Positions 34,113 through 42,629 of a stretch of 64,000 nucleotides of DNA are shown here, one piece after another. Position 1 is the first letter of the stretch. Each line of letters begins with the position of its first letter. A model generated the notes under the pieces. The model did not search any database. It saw only the letters and a program-made list of their open reading frames with translations, and was not told the origin of the DNA. The translations under genes were made by a program, and so were the position numbers. This DNA comes from Planctomycetota bacterium (GTDB lineage Bacteria; Planctomycetota; B15-G4): contig BQJR01000001.1 of NCBI GenBank assembly GCA_021604805.1, positions 1 to 64,000 on the forward strand, read 5' to 3'.

Positions 34113-35918
34113 GTGGCCCGGAGTCCTTGGATCGTCGTGGTGGGGGGCGGGCACGCTGGCGTGGAAGCGGCGTTGGCCGCGGCGCGTCTCGGTGCGCGCG
34201 TCACCTTGGTCACGCTCGACGCGCGCGCCGTCGGCCGCATGAGTTGCAACCCGGCGATCGGTGGCTTGGCCAAGGGACAGCTCGCGCGCGAGATCGACGC
34301 GCTCGGTGGCTTGATGGGCGAGGCCGCCGATCACGCCGCGCAGCAGTACCGCATGCTCAACACGCGCAAGGGGCCCGCGGTGCAGAGCCCGCGCGCGCAG
34401 GTCGACAAGGAACGCTACGCCGCCTTCGTGCGCGAGCGCGTGGCGCACACGCCGGGCGTCGAGCTGCTCGAAGGACAAGTGCGCGCGGTGCGCGAGCGTG
34501 CCGGACGACTCACCGCGCTCGAACTCACCGACGGTTCGCAGCTGCATCCTGACGCCGCCGTGCTCACCACCGGCACCTTCCTGCGCGGCTTGATGCACGT
34601 GGGTGACAAGGTCTCGGCCGGCGGTCGCGTGGGGGAAGCGCCGGCGCAAGAACTGTCGGCCTCGCTCTCGGCGCTGGGGCTCGAACTGTTGCGCTTGAAG
34701 ACGGGCACACCGCCGCGTGTCGACGCGCGCAGCGTCGACCTGAGCGGGCTCGAAGCCGTCGACGCGCCGCCGGGCGATCAGGGCTTTTCGTTCCGCGTGC
34801 CGGTGCCCGCCGAGCGCGCGTCGGTGGCGAGCCACGTGACGCACACGCACGAAGCGTTGCACGAACTCGTGCGCGTCAACCTGCATCTCTCGCCCTACGG
34901 TCGCGGCGCGCTCGAAGGCACGGGACCGCGCTACTGCCCGTCGCTCGAAGACAAGGTGGCGCGCTTCCCCGACAAACTCTCGCACCGCTTGTTCGTGGAG
35001 CGCGAGACGCGTGACGGCCACAGCCTGTACCTCAACGGGCTGAGCACTTGCTTGCCGCTCGACGTGCAGCGCGAGCTCGTGCGCGGACTCGAAGGCTTCG
35101 CCGACGCGCGCTTGCTGCGTCCCGGCTACGCGGTCGAGTACGACGCGCTTCCCGCGTGGCAGTTGCGCCCGAGCTTGGAGTGTCGCGCGGTGAACGGCTT
35201 GTTCCTCGCGGGACAGATCAACGGCACGAGCGGCTACGAGGAAGCCGCCGCGCAAGGGCTCATGGCCGGGCTCAACGCGGTGCGCGCGTGTCGCGGCGAA
35301 GCGGCCGCGGTGCTCGGGCGTCACGAAGCCTACGTGGGTGTGTTGATCGACGACCTCGTCACGAGCAGCCCGCGCGAGCCCTACCGCATGTTCACGTCCC
35401 GCGCGGAGTTCCGACTCTCGTTGCGACAGGACAACGCCGACCGCCGACTCGCGCCGCGCGCCGCCGAGTGGGGGCTGATCCACGAGAGCTTCGCCGCGTC
35501 GGTGGCGGATAAGGAGGCGCGTCTCGCCAGCGCGCAACGCGCCCTCGGTCACGACGACGCGCCGCTGCGTCGCGAGTTGCGTCGCGGGGCCGAGCTCGAC
35601 GAAGACTTCGCGCGCCGCGCCGGGCTGCACGAGTTGCTGCGCGATGCCGACGAGCGCTTCCAACTCCAGCTCGACGTCTCCTACGCGGGCTACATCGCGC
35701 GCCAAGCCCGCACCGTGGCCCGCCGCGACGAACTGGCCGCCGAGCGTCTCCCCGAAGACCTCGACTACGCCGCGATCAGCGGGCTCAAGACCGAAGCACG
35801 CGAAGTGCTCGCGCGCGTGCGCCCCGTGGATCTCGCCCAGGCGAGTCGGTTGGCCGGCGTGACGCAGGCCGACCTGGCGCTGCTCATGCTGAGCCGGCGT
35901 GGCCCAGCGCGCGCTTGA
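34113..35918 (+). CDS. mnmG: tRNA uridine-5-carboxymethylaminomethyl modification enzyme MnmG (GidA)
   Basis: 601 residues. The FAD-binding VVVGGGHAGVEAALAAARLG is at the N-terminus, then MSCNPAIGGLAKGQL, QYRMLNTRKGPAVQSPRAQ, the family cysteine region GTGPRYCPSLEDK, NGTSGYEEAAAQGL and the C-terminal helical domain RPVDLAQASRLAGVTQADL. With MnmE it installs the 5-carbon side chain on U34. GTG 34113 is chosen over TTG 34059 because GGAGAGG sits five bases upstream. The 3' end overlaps convergent ruvA by 35 bases. mnmE is not in the window. Confidence 0.95.
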   Translation: MARSPWIVVVGGGHAGVEAALAAARLGARVTLVTLDARAVGRMSCNPAIGGLAKGQLAREIDALGGLMGEAADHAAQQYRMLNTRKGPAVQSPRAQVDKERYAAFVRERVAHTPGVELLEGQVRAVRERAGRLTALELTDGSQLHPDAAVLTTGTFLRGLMHVGDKVSAGGRVGEAPAQELSASLSALGLELLRLKTGTPPRVDARSVDLSGLEAVDAPPGDQGFSFRVPVPAERASVASHVTHTHEALHELVRVNLHLSPYGRGALEGTGPRYCPSLEDKVARFPDKLSHRLFVERETRDGHSLYLNGLSTCLPLDVQRELVRGLEGFADARLLRPGYAVEYDALPAWQLRPSLECRAVNGLFLAGQINGTSGYEEAAAQGLMAGLNAVRACRGEAAAVLGRHEAYVGVLIDDLVTSSPREPYRMFTSRAEFRLSLRQDNADRRLAPRAAEWGLIHESFAASVADKEARLASAQRALGHDDAPLRRELRRGAELDEDFARRAGLHELLRDADERFQLQLDVSYAGYIARQARTVARRDELAAERLPEDLDYAAISGLKTEAREVLARVRPVDLAQASRLAGVTQADLALLMLSRRGPARA

Positions 35919-36474
35919 CGAGCACTTCGAGGCTCGCGTCCTTCTCGCTCTCGTCGACCACGGCTTGCGCGACGTCGGCGGCGCGCGAACGCGGGTAACC
36001 CAGCGACACGAGCGCGGCGGCCACGGCGGCGCCTCGGTCGCGCAACTCGCTGCGCGGCAGCTCGGCCACGGTCGGCCCGAGGCGATCCTTGAGTTCCACG
36101 CACAAGCGTTCCGCGGTGCGCTTCCCGACGCCCTTCACCTTGGAGAGCGCGCTCACGTCGCCGTTGTCGACGGCGCTCGCCAACGCGCCCGGCTCGAGCG
36201 CCGAGAGCAGCGCCAGCGCGAGCGTGGGTCCGACCTTGCTCACGGCCAGCAGCCGTTCGAAGAGCGCACGCTCGGCGCGCCCGAGGAAGCCGTAGAACTG
36301 CAGCCGGTCGTCACGCAGCAAGTGGTAGACGTGCAGCGTGGCTTCGTTGCCCAGTGCCGGCAGCCGGCCGGCCGTGTGCGCAGACACGGCGAGTCGGTAG
36401 CCCGCACCGTTCACCTGCAACACGACCTCGCCCGGGCCGTTCTCGACGACGACTCCGGTGAGGAAGTCGAACAT
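35884..36474 (-). CDS. ruvA: Holliday junction branch migration protein RuvA
   Basis: 196 residues. The OB-fold start MFDFLTGVVVENGPGEVVLQ, two helix-hairpin-helix units (AVSKVGPTLALALLSAL and LSKVKGVGKRTAERL) and the C-terminal domain III (VSLGYPRSRAADVAQAV) that contacts RuvB are all present. RuvA tetramers hold Holliday junctions for the RuvB motor. The ATG overlaps the TGA of the TPR-alphaCTD gene by one base (TGATG), so translation is coupled. ruvB and ruvC are absent from the window. Confidence 0.94.
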   Translation of the reverse strand: MFDFLTGVVVENGPGEVVLQVNGAGYRLAVSAHTAGRLPALGNEATLHVYHLLRDDRLQFYGFLGRAERALFERLLAVSKVGPTLALALLSALEPGALASAVDNGDVSALSKVKGVGKRTAERLCVELKDRLGPTVAELPRSELRDRGAAVAAALVSLGYPRSRAADVAQAVVDESEKDASLEVLVKRALGHAGSA

Positions 36475-37781
36475 CAGCCGGGCAGGTCGAGGTTGTACTG
36501 GCGCAGCTTGCTGCGGATCTCGTCGAGCGAAGTCTGACCGAAGTTCTTGCACGACAGCAGCGTGGTCTCGGTGGTGCTCTCGAGGTCACCCAGCGTACCG
36601 ATGCCGAGCATGGCCAGCGCGGCGCGCGAGCGCACCGAGAGGTCGAGCTCCGATACCTTGATCGAACGCACGTCGCCGTCGTGTTCCGGGCCGGCGGGCG
36701 TTTCGGCTTCGCTCTCGATCGTGGCGGTGGGGCTCATGCCGAGGCGCAGGCCCTTCATGTCGAGGATGTCCTTCACCTCTTGGAGCGACGTCTCGCCGAA
36801 GTTCTTGAACGAGAGCAGCTCGCTCTCGCTGCGCTGCACGAGGTCGCCGAGCGAGTGGATGTTCATGCGCTGCAGGCAGTTGCGCGCGCGCACGGAGAGC
36901 TCGAAGTCGGTGACCGGGATGCGCATCACGGCGTTCTGCTTGTCGGCGTTGCGTTCGCGCGATTCGTCGTAGAACTGAACCATGCTGGCTTCGGCGTCGC
37001 GCAGGTAGCAGCGTGCGCGATCGTTGGTCGGGTCGGCGCGCACCACGAGCAGGAAGCAACGGCGCGCGGCGCGGTGGTTCTCGGCGTCTTCGTAGAGCAC
37101 ACCGAGGTTGAGCAGCGCGCCCACGTGCGGCGGCAGGCTGCCGTCGGCGAAGCGCGAGTAGTAGGCGATGGCGTCTTCGTCGGCGCCGAAACGATCCAGC
37201 AGACGCGCCAGCGCGAAGGTGGCTTCGGCGTTGCCCATGTCGGCTTCGACGGCGACGGCGTAAGCGTCGAGCGCTTCTTGGTAGTTGCCGGCGAGTTCGG
37301 CTTCGGCGCCCTTGGCGAAGTCGGCGTCGGCGCCGCCCGCCTTGTTGAGCGCGGCGAGCGCTGCCTTCGCACCGTCGACGTCGCGCATGGCGAGGCACAA
37401 CTCGATGCGCGTGCGCGCGGCGTGCACACCGGCAGGCGAACCGTCGTAGAGCTCGTCGAGCAGATCGCAGGCTTCGCGCTTGCGACCGAGTTCGAGGAAG
37501 GCTTCGGCGCGCAGCTGACGGCCGAGCGCGTCGGTCGCGTCGTTGAGCGCGGGCAGCGCGCGTTCGGGATCACCCGCGGCGAGCAGTCCCGCAGCGGCGG
37601 CGACGGAACCTTCGGGCTCCGTCTTGGCCAACCAGTTGCGGAAGTTCTCGCGCTCTTCACGCGACGCGTTCACGCGCTCGCGAAGATCCGACCAACCCGT
37701 CCAATCCTTAGGAGCCTGTTCGTACCAGCGAGTCTCCGGTGCGGGCTGACTTGCAGGTGCGTCGCTCATCTCGGTCGTCAT
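36474..37781 (-). CDS. TPR protein with two RNA polymerase alpha C-terminal-like domains
   Basis: 435 residues, cytoplasmic. Residues 50-265 form a TPR-like solenoid (DPERALPALNDATDAL, NYQEALDAYAVAVEAD, VGALLNLGVLYEDAENHRAA). Two helix-hairpin-helix alphaCTD copies follow: residues 288-347 (LSVRARNCLQRMNIHSLGDL, FKNFGETSLQEVKDIL) and 373-432 (LSVRSRAALAMLGIGTLGDL, CKNFGQTSLDEIRSKL). In RNA polymerase this domain binds UP elements and activators. Here it is detached from any polymerase core, so it may compete for, mimic or bridge alpha contacts (inference). It is translationally coupled to ruvA and divergent from murA. Confidence 0.85.
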   Translation of the reverse strand: MTTEMSDAPASQPAPETRWYEQAPKDWTGWSDLRERVNASREERENFRNWLAKTEPEGSVAAAAGLLAAGDPERALPALNDATDALGRQLRAEAFLELGRKREACDLLDELYDGSPAGVHAARTRIELCLAMRDVDGAKAALAALNKAGGADADFAKGAEAELAGNYQEALDAYAVAVEADMGNAEATFALARLLDRFGADEDAIAYYSRFADGSLPPHVGALLNLGVLYEDAENHRAARRCFLLVVRADPTNDRARCYLRDAEASMVQFYDESRERNADKQNAVMRIPVTDFELSVRARNCLQRMNIHSLGDLVQRSESELLSFKNFGETSLQEVKDILDMKGLRLGMSPTATIESEAETPAGPEHDGDVRSIKVSELDLSVRSRAALAMLGIGTLGDLESTTETTLLSCKNFGQTSLDEIRSKLRQYNLDLPG

Positions 37782-38002
37782 GCGGCTAGGGTCCGATGCA
37801 GTGGGGGTGTGCGGGAACTGGCGGGGGCTGCGGAGGCCGCGCGTTGATCGCCTGCCTGTGAGGACCTAGGCTCGCGTCGGTCCGGCCGCATCCGTGGCCG
37901 CGTCCCTTTAGGGAGTGCGTCGAATCCGACGATGGTAAGAGCTGCCACCCGCGAGTCAAGCGCGCCGCATCCGGCGCCCCCAGCCCTCACCCGGGGCGTC
38001 GC

Positions 38003-39277
38003 ATGGATCGCCTGATCGTTCAGGGCGGCGCGCGCCTCTCAGGGCGCTTGCGGGCGCGAGGCAGCAAGAACGCCGTGCTGCCCATCATGGCCGCCTGCCT
38101 GGTGGCCGACGGCCCGCTCGTGCTGCGCAACGTGCCGCGTCTCCGCGACGTGACCACGCTCTGCCGCATCCTCGAGGAGCTGGGCGTGAGCGTGGACCAC
38201 GGCGAGGACCGCCTCGTGCTCCACGCCGCGGCCGACGGGCCCGTTGAGGCGGGCTACGACCTCGTGTCCACCATGCGCGCCAGCGTTTGCGTGCTCGGGC
38301 CGCTGATCGCTCGCCGCGGCCGCGCCCGCGTGTCGCTGCCCGGCGGCTGCGTGTTCGGCGTGCGACCCGTCGACCTGCATGTGAAGGGGCTCAACGCACT
38401 GGGCGCCGAGCTGCGCATCGAGGGCGGCTACCTCGAGAGCGAAGTCGGCAAGCGCCTGCACGGCGCCCCGTTGTTCCTGGGTTCGGCGCACGGCAGCTCG
38501 GTGCTGGCCACGGCGCAGGTGCTCACGGCGGCCTGCCTCGCTGAGGGCCGCACGGTGATCGAGAACGCGGCCATGGAGCCGGAGATCGTCGAGCTCACGC
38601 GCTTGTTGGTGGCGATGGGGGCGCGCATCGAGGGCGCTGGGAACCATCGCCTCACCATTGATGGCGTCGAGCGCCTCAACGGAACCGAGTGGACTGTGGG
38701 CGGCGACCGCATCGAAGCCGGCACGTTCCTGGTGGGGGCCGCCATGACCGGCGGCGACGTCACAGTGGAGGGCGTGGTGCCCGAAGACCTCTCGGCGCTG
38801 CTCGAGACGCTCAAGGTGATGGGCGCCGGCGTGGAGCGCGACCAGGACAGTGTGCGCGTGCACGCCAGCGATCGCCTGCGCGCCGCCGACGTCACCACGC
38901 TCCCGCACCCGGGCTTCCCGACCGACCTGCAAGCCCAGATCATGACCGCCATGACCCGCGCCGCCGGCATCAGCGTGGTCACTGAGCGCATCTTCCCCGA
39001 CCGCTTCATGCACGTGGCCGAGCTGTTGCGTCTCGGTGCGAGCATCCGCAAGGAGGGCAGCCAGGCGCTGGTGGTCGGCACCGAGCAGCTCTCCGGCGCC
39101 ACTGTGATGGCCAGCGATCTGCGCGCCTCGGCCGCGTTGGTGCTGGCGGGCCTCGTGGCCGAGGGCAGCACCGAGATCCGGCGTGTCTATCACATCGACC
39201 GGGGCTACGAGCGCATCGACGCCCGGCTGGCTTCGCTCGGGGCGCAAATCCGCAGAGAAACCCAGCCTTCAAGCTGA
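38003..39277 (+). CDS. murA: UDP-N-acetylglucosamine 1-carboxyvinyltransferase MurA
   Basis: 424 residues, full length. Landmarks are ARGSKNAVLPIMAA (K22/N23), the catalytic loop LPGGCVFGVRPVDLH with Cys116 (the fosfomycin-target position), GDRIEAGTFLVGA and HPGFPTDLQAQIMT. MurA makes the first committed peptidoglycan precursor, so this cell very likely makes peptidoglycan. The 221-base gap to the divergent alphaCTD gene holds both promoters; a small TCCC-TTTA-GGGA dyad lies at 37903-37914. Confidence 0.95.
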   Translation: MDRLIVQGGARLSGRLRARGSKNAVLPIMAACLVADGPLVLRNVPRLRDVTTLCRILEELGVSVDHGEDRLVLHAAADGPVEAGYDLVSTMRASVCVLGPLIARRGRARVSLPGGCVFGVRPVDLHVKGLNALGAELRIEGGYLESEVGKRLHGAPLFLGSAHGSSVLATAQVLTAACLAEGRTVIENAAMEPEIVELTRLLVAMGARIEGAGNHRLTIDGVERLNGTEWTVGGDRIEAGTFLVGAAMTGGDVTVEGVVPEDLSALLETLKVMGAGVERDQDSVRVHASDRLRAADVTTLPHPGFPTDLQAQIMTAMTRAAGISVVTERIFPDRFMHVAELLRLGASIRKEGSQALVVGTEQLSGATVMASDLRASAALVLAGLVAEGSTEIRRVYHIDRGYERIDARLASLGAQIRRETQPSS

Positions 39278-39331
39278 TCCTCTTGCTTTCGGGGGCCGGA
39301 TTGGGTACAGAGACCGGCTTGCTCTAAACCC

Positions 39332-40861
39332 ATGTTCGACTCACTTTCCCAACGCCTCCGCAAGGTCGTCTCGGGGCTCGCCGGTCGCGGCAAGCTCAGC
39401 GAGTCGAACATGCAGGACGGGCTCGCCGAGATCCGCGCGGCCCTCCTGGAGGCCGACGTACATTTTCGCGTCGCCAAGGATTTGGTCGAGCGGGTCGAGC
39501 AGGCCGCGATCGGCGCCAAGATCCTGGAGTCGGTCAGCGCGGGCGAGCAGCTCGTCAAGATCTTCCACGACGAGCTCGTGGCGCTCATGCAAGCGCCCGA
39601 CGACGAGCCCATCGCCTTCGCCAAGGGGCGTCCCACAGTTCTGCTGATGGCCGGACTGCAGGGCGCTGGCAAGACAACCACGTCCGCCAAGCTCGCGGTG
39701 CACTTGCGCAACGACAAGAAGCGCAAGCCGCTGCTCGTGGCCGCTGACATCCAGCGCCCGGCGGCTGTCGACCAGCTGCAACAGCTCGGCAAGCAGATCG
39801 ACATCCCGGTGTTCCACGTGGCGGGCGAAGCGCCCGAACGACTCGCGTCGCTCGCGGTGGCGGAAGCCAAGCGCACCGGCCGCGACACGGTGATCATCGA
39901 CACGGCTGGCCGCCTGCACATCGACGAAGGCTTGATGGCCGAGCTGGGTCGCGTGAAGTCGGCGGTGAACCCCGACACCACCTTCCTTGTCTGCGACGCC
40001 ATGACCGGCCAAGACGCGGTGCGTTCCGCGCAGGCCTTCGTGGAGACGCTCCCGCTCGACGGCGTGATCCTCACCAAGCTCGACGGTGATTCGCGCGGCG
40101 GCGCGGCGCTCTCCGTGCGGCACGTCACCGGCGCGCCGGTGCGCTACGCGGGTTGGGGCGAGAAGGTCGAAGACCTGCAGCCCTTCCACGCCGACCGCCT
40201 GGTGTCGCGCGTGCTCGGCATGGGCGACGTGGTCTCGCTCGTGGAGAAGGCCCAAGCGGTCGTCGACGAGAAGGAAGCCGAAGACCAGATGAAGCGGATG
40301 ATGGAAGACCGCTTCACCTTGGAAGACTTCCTGAGCCAGCTGCGTTCGATCAAGAAGATGGGCAACCTCAAGGGTTTGCTCGAGCACTTGCCGGGTATGC
40401 CTTCGGGCGACGCGCTGGCAGGTGTCGACGACAAGATGCTCGTGCACAGCGAAGCCGTCGTGCTCTCCATGACGCCCGACGAACGCCTGCGCCCCGAGAA
40501 AGTGAATGCCGCCCGCAAGCGCCGCATCGCGCGCGGCTGCGGGCTCAACGTGGATGTCGTCTCACGTCTGCTCAAGCAGTTCGATCAGATGCGCGGCATG
40601 ATGAAGCAGATGAAGAAGGGCGGCCTCTTCGGGAAGCTCAAGGGAATGATGGGTGGAGGACTCGGCGGCGGCATGCCCGACATGGCGGCGCTGGGAGAGG
40701 GCGGGATGCCAGGCATGCCCGGTATGCCTGGGATGCCGGGAATGCCGCCCGGCTTGGGCGGTGAACCCGCGCGCCCCGGCGCGAAGGGTGATGCCGGCGC
40801 GCGCCGCAAGAACCGTAAGGCCGAACGCCAACGCAAGAAACAGGGACGACGCCGCCGCTGA
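39332..40861 (+). CDS. ffh: signal recognition particle protein Ffh
   Basis: 509 residues. The N domain (MFDSLSQRLRKVVSGLAG), the G domain with AGLQGAGKTTTSAKLA, DTAGRLHID and TKLDGDSRGG, and the methionine-rich M domain (FDQMRGMMKQMKKGG) are present. Ffh binds signal sequences and SRP RNA for cotranslational membrane targeting. The tail carries a run of GMP units and ends in a very basic segment, longer than in E. coli. No SRP RNA gene was found in the window. A weak TTGCTT-17-TACAGA pair lies at 39283-39311. It heads ffh-rpsP. Confidence 0.96.
   Translation: MFDSLSQRLRKVVSGLAGRGKLSESNMQDGLAEIRAALLEADVHFRVAKDLVERVEQAAIGAKILESVSAGEQLVKIFHDELVALMQAPDDEPIAFAKGRPTVLLMAGLQGAGKTTTSAKLAVHLRNDKKRKPLLVAADIQRPAAVDQLQQLGKQIDIPVFHVAGEAPERLASLAVAEAKRTGRDTVIIDTAGRLHIDEGLMAELGRVKSAVNPDTTFLVCDAMTGQDAVRSAQAFVETLPLDGVILTKLDGDSRGGAALSVRHVTGAPVRYAGWGEKVEDLQPFHADRLVSRVLGMGDVVSLVEKAQAVVDEKEAEDQMKRMMEDRFTLEDFLSQLRSIKKMGNLKGLLEHLPGMPSGDALAGVDDKMLVHSEAVVLSMTPDERLRPEKVNAARKRRIARGCGLNVDVVSRLLKQFDQMRGMMKQMKKGGLFGKLKGMMGGGLGGGMPDMAALGEGGMPGMPGMPGMPGMPPGLGGEPARPGAKGDAGARRKNRKAERQRKKQGRRRR
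40699..40752 (+). repeat. GMP tripeptide repeat tract in ffh
   Basis: Five consecutive Gly-Met-Pro units (GMPGMPGMPGMPGMPP) are encoded by imperfect 9-base repeats of the GGN-ATG-CCN type, inside the Ffh C-terminal tail. Such tracts are common in Ffh tails and could vary in copy number. Confidence 0.7.
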
Positions 40862-40923
40862 GGCGTCGTCGCCATCGCACACGCAACGCGGGCCACGATC
40901 GGCCCGCCTTCAGGAGAAAGATC

Positions 40924-41271
40924 ATGGCCGTGAGGATTCGCCTCAAGCGCACGGGCCGCCGTAACCGCCCCTTCTACCGCATCTGTGTCTTCGACGGTCG
41001 CACCCGTCGTGACGGCGCGCCGATCGAAGAGCTCGGCAGCTACGACCCGCGCGGCGCGACCTTCGCCGACAAGGTGCAGCTCAAGAAGGTGCGCGCGCAC
41101 CACTGGCTCGGCGTCGGTGCTCTGCCCACCGAAACCGTCGCCTCGATCCTGCGCAAGGCTGGTGTCCGCAAGGATGGTCCCGTGCCGGTGGAAGACGAGC
41201 CGCAAGCCGCCGAGACCGCCGCCGCGCCCGCCGAAGCTGCACCCGCCGAAGCCGCCAGCACCGACGACTGA
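40924..41271 (+). CDS. rpsP: 30S ribosomal protein S16
   Basis: 115 residues. The start MAVRIRLKRTGRRNRPFYRI and GSYDPRGATFADKVQL are typical S16. The last 35 residues are a Glu/Ala/Pro-rich extension not found in shorter S16 proteins. AGGAGA lies eight to nine bases upstream. It follows ffh as in many bacteria, but rimM, trmD and rplS do not come next. Confidence 0.96.
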   Translation: MAVRIRLKRTGRRNRPFYRICVFDGRTRRDGAPIEELGSYDPRGATFADKVQLKKVRAHHWLGVGALPTETVASILRKAGVRKDGPVPVEDEPQAAETAAAPAEAAPAEAASTDD

Positions 41272-41307
41272 CCCACGCGCCCCGCACCACCGGAAGACCG
41301 TTCGTCC

Positions 41308-42042
41308 ATGGCGACCACCAAGAAGGCCACCAGCAAGAAGAGCACGCCGAAGAAGGCCGCGGCTGCATCCAGCGCTAAGAAGGCGCCGCGTGCACCCAAG
41401 GCCCGGCTCAAGCTGCTCTTCGAGAAGCTCGACCGTGCGTTCGGTCCGCTCGTGCTCCCCGAGACCGACTCGTTGCTCGAGATGGCTTCGGCGCTCGTCG
41501 TGCGCGAGGGGGGCACCGAGCTCACCACCGAGCGCGCGCTCAAGTCGCTGCGTGAGGACTTCGTCGACTGGAACGAAGTGCGACTCTCGCGCCCCAGCGA
41601 GTTGGCGCGCCTGATGACGGGCACGAACAAGGTCTCCACGATCAAGCGCTGGCACGAGCGCGCGCAACGCGTGCGCGAGATGATCGACCAGATCTACAAC
41701 GATCGCAACGAGCCTTGCCTCGAGTTCCTGCGCGAAGAAAAGACCAAGGCGCGCTTCGAGTACCTCGAAGACGTCGACGATCTGGGCGTGCACAACGCCA
41801 ACGCGATGGTGCAATGGATGTCGGGCGACGAGAAGAAGCTGATCCTCATGTCGTCCGAGGCGGCGCAGGCGGCGCACGACCTCGGGCTCACGAGCTCGGC
41901 GGCCGTCACCAAAGCCAAGAAGGAACTCAGCGCCCTGCTCGACGGCATGCGCGAGCTGGTCTCGATCCAGGCGCACTTGAACCAGCTGGGCGAGCTCGAG
42001 AAGAACGAGTGGCCGGGCTCCGTGAAGGAGTTGCTCGACTGA
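41308..42042 (+). CDS. helix-hairpin-helix/endonuclease III-like protein with histone H1-like lysine tail
   Basis: 244 residues. Residues 1-33 are Lys/Ala/Ser/Thr/Pro-rich (KKATSKKSTPKKAAAASSA) like histone H1 tails. Residues 34-95 resemble the N-terminal region of Nth/MutY DNA glycosylases (LLEMASALVVREGG, then FVDWNEVRLSRPSELARLM). Neither the catalytic Lys/Asp hairpin nor the FeS cysteines of Nth are evident downstream, so it may bind rather than cut DNA (inference). It occupies the place of rimM/trmD after rpsP and overlaps maf. Similar endonuclease III-like proteins are known to me mainly from planctomycetes. Confidence 0.6.
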   Translation: MATTKKATSKKSTPKKAAAASSAKKAPRAPKARLKLLFEKLDRAFGPLVLPETDSLLEMASALVVREGGTELTTERALKSLREDFVDWNEVRLSRPSELARLMTGTNKVSTIKRWHERAQRVREMIDQIYNDRNEPCLEFLREEKTKARFEYLEDVDDLGVHNANAMVQWMSGDEKKLILMSSEAAQAAHDLGLTSSAAVTKAKKELSALLDGMRELVSIQAHLNQLGELEKNEWPGSVKELLD

Positions 42043-42629
42043 GCAGCGCTGCCGATCTGTTGCTGGCCTCGGCCTCGCCGCGGCGCAGAGAGCTGCTGTT
42101 GGCGGCGGGCTATCGCTTCGAAGTGCACGTCGCGGATGTCGACGAGACGCCGCAGCCCGGAGAGCGCGCCGACGAGCTCGTGGTGCGCTTGGCGCGCGCC
42201 AAGGCGTCTGCCGTGGCGGCGTTGCACACGAGCGGACACGTGCTGGGCGGCGACACCGTGGTCGTGCGCGACGGCGAGATCCTCGGCAAGCCGAACGACA
42301 GCGCGGCGGCGGGCGAGATGCTGCGCTCCCTGGCGGGGCGCGAGCACGAAGTGCTCTCCGGCGTGGCCTTGATCGACGCCGCCACGGGCCTCGACGTGCA
42401 CGGCCTCGCGCGCAGCCGCGTGGCCATGGACCTCGTCTCCCCCGAGACCTTGGCCGACTACCTCGCCGGCGACGAGTGGCGCGGCAAGGCCGGCGCCTAC
42501 GCCATCCAAGGCGACGCGGGCGCGTTCATGCACCTGCAACACGGCGAGCTCGACACCGTGATTGGACTGCCCGTGAAGCTCGTGCGACAACTGTTCGAAC
42601 GCCTGGGAACCGGAGAGCACGCGTCGTGA
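42039..42629 (+). CDS. maf: Maf-type nucleoside triphosphate pyrophosphatase
   Basis: About 196 residues. Maf landmarks are LLLASASPRRRELLLAAGY, the catalytic GGDTVVVRDGEILGKP, SGVALID and WRGKAGAYAIQGDAGAFMH. Maf proteins hydrolyse non-canonical or canonical NTPs and affect septation. No ATG, GTG or TTG fits the N-terminus well. CTG at 42039 overlaps the previous TGA (CTGA) and has AAGGAG eight bases upstream, giving the usual distance to LLLASASPRR. TTG 42060 is the alternative but has no ribosome-binding site. Confidence 0.9.
   Translation: MSSAADLLLASASPRRRELLLAAGYRFEVHVADVDETPQPGERADELVVRLARAKASAVAALHTSGHVLGGDTVVVRDGEILGKPNDSAAAGEMLRSLAGREHEVLSGVALIDAATGLDVHGLARSRVAMDLVSPETLADYLAGDEWRGKAGAYAIQGDAGAFMHLQHGELDTVIGLPVKLVRQLFERLGTGEHAS

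Noticed and set aside
39278..40923. SRP RNA near ffh
   Set aside because: No GGTCAGGTCCGGAAGG-like core or matching hairpin in this region or elsewhere in the window by eye.
40600..41976. Minus-strand frame with low-complexity Gly/Arg sequence opposite ffh, rpsP and the lysine-tailed gene
   Set aside because: Plus-strand genes are unmistakable; the antisense carries no family motif.
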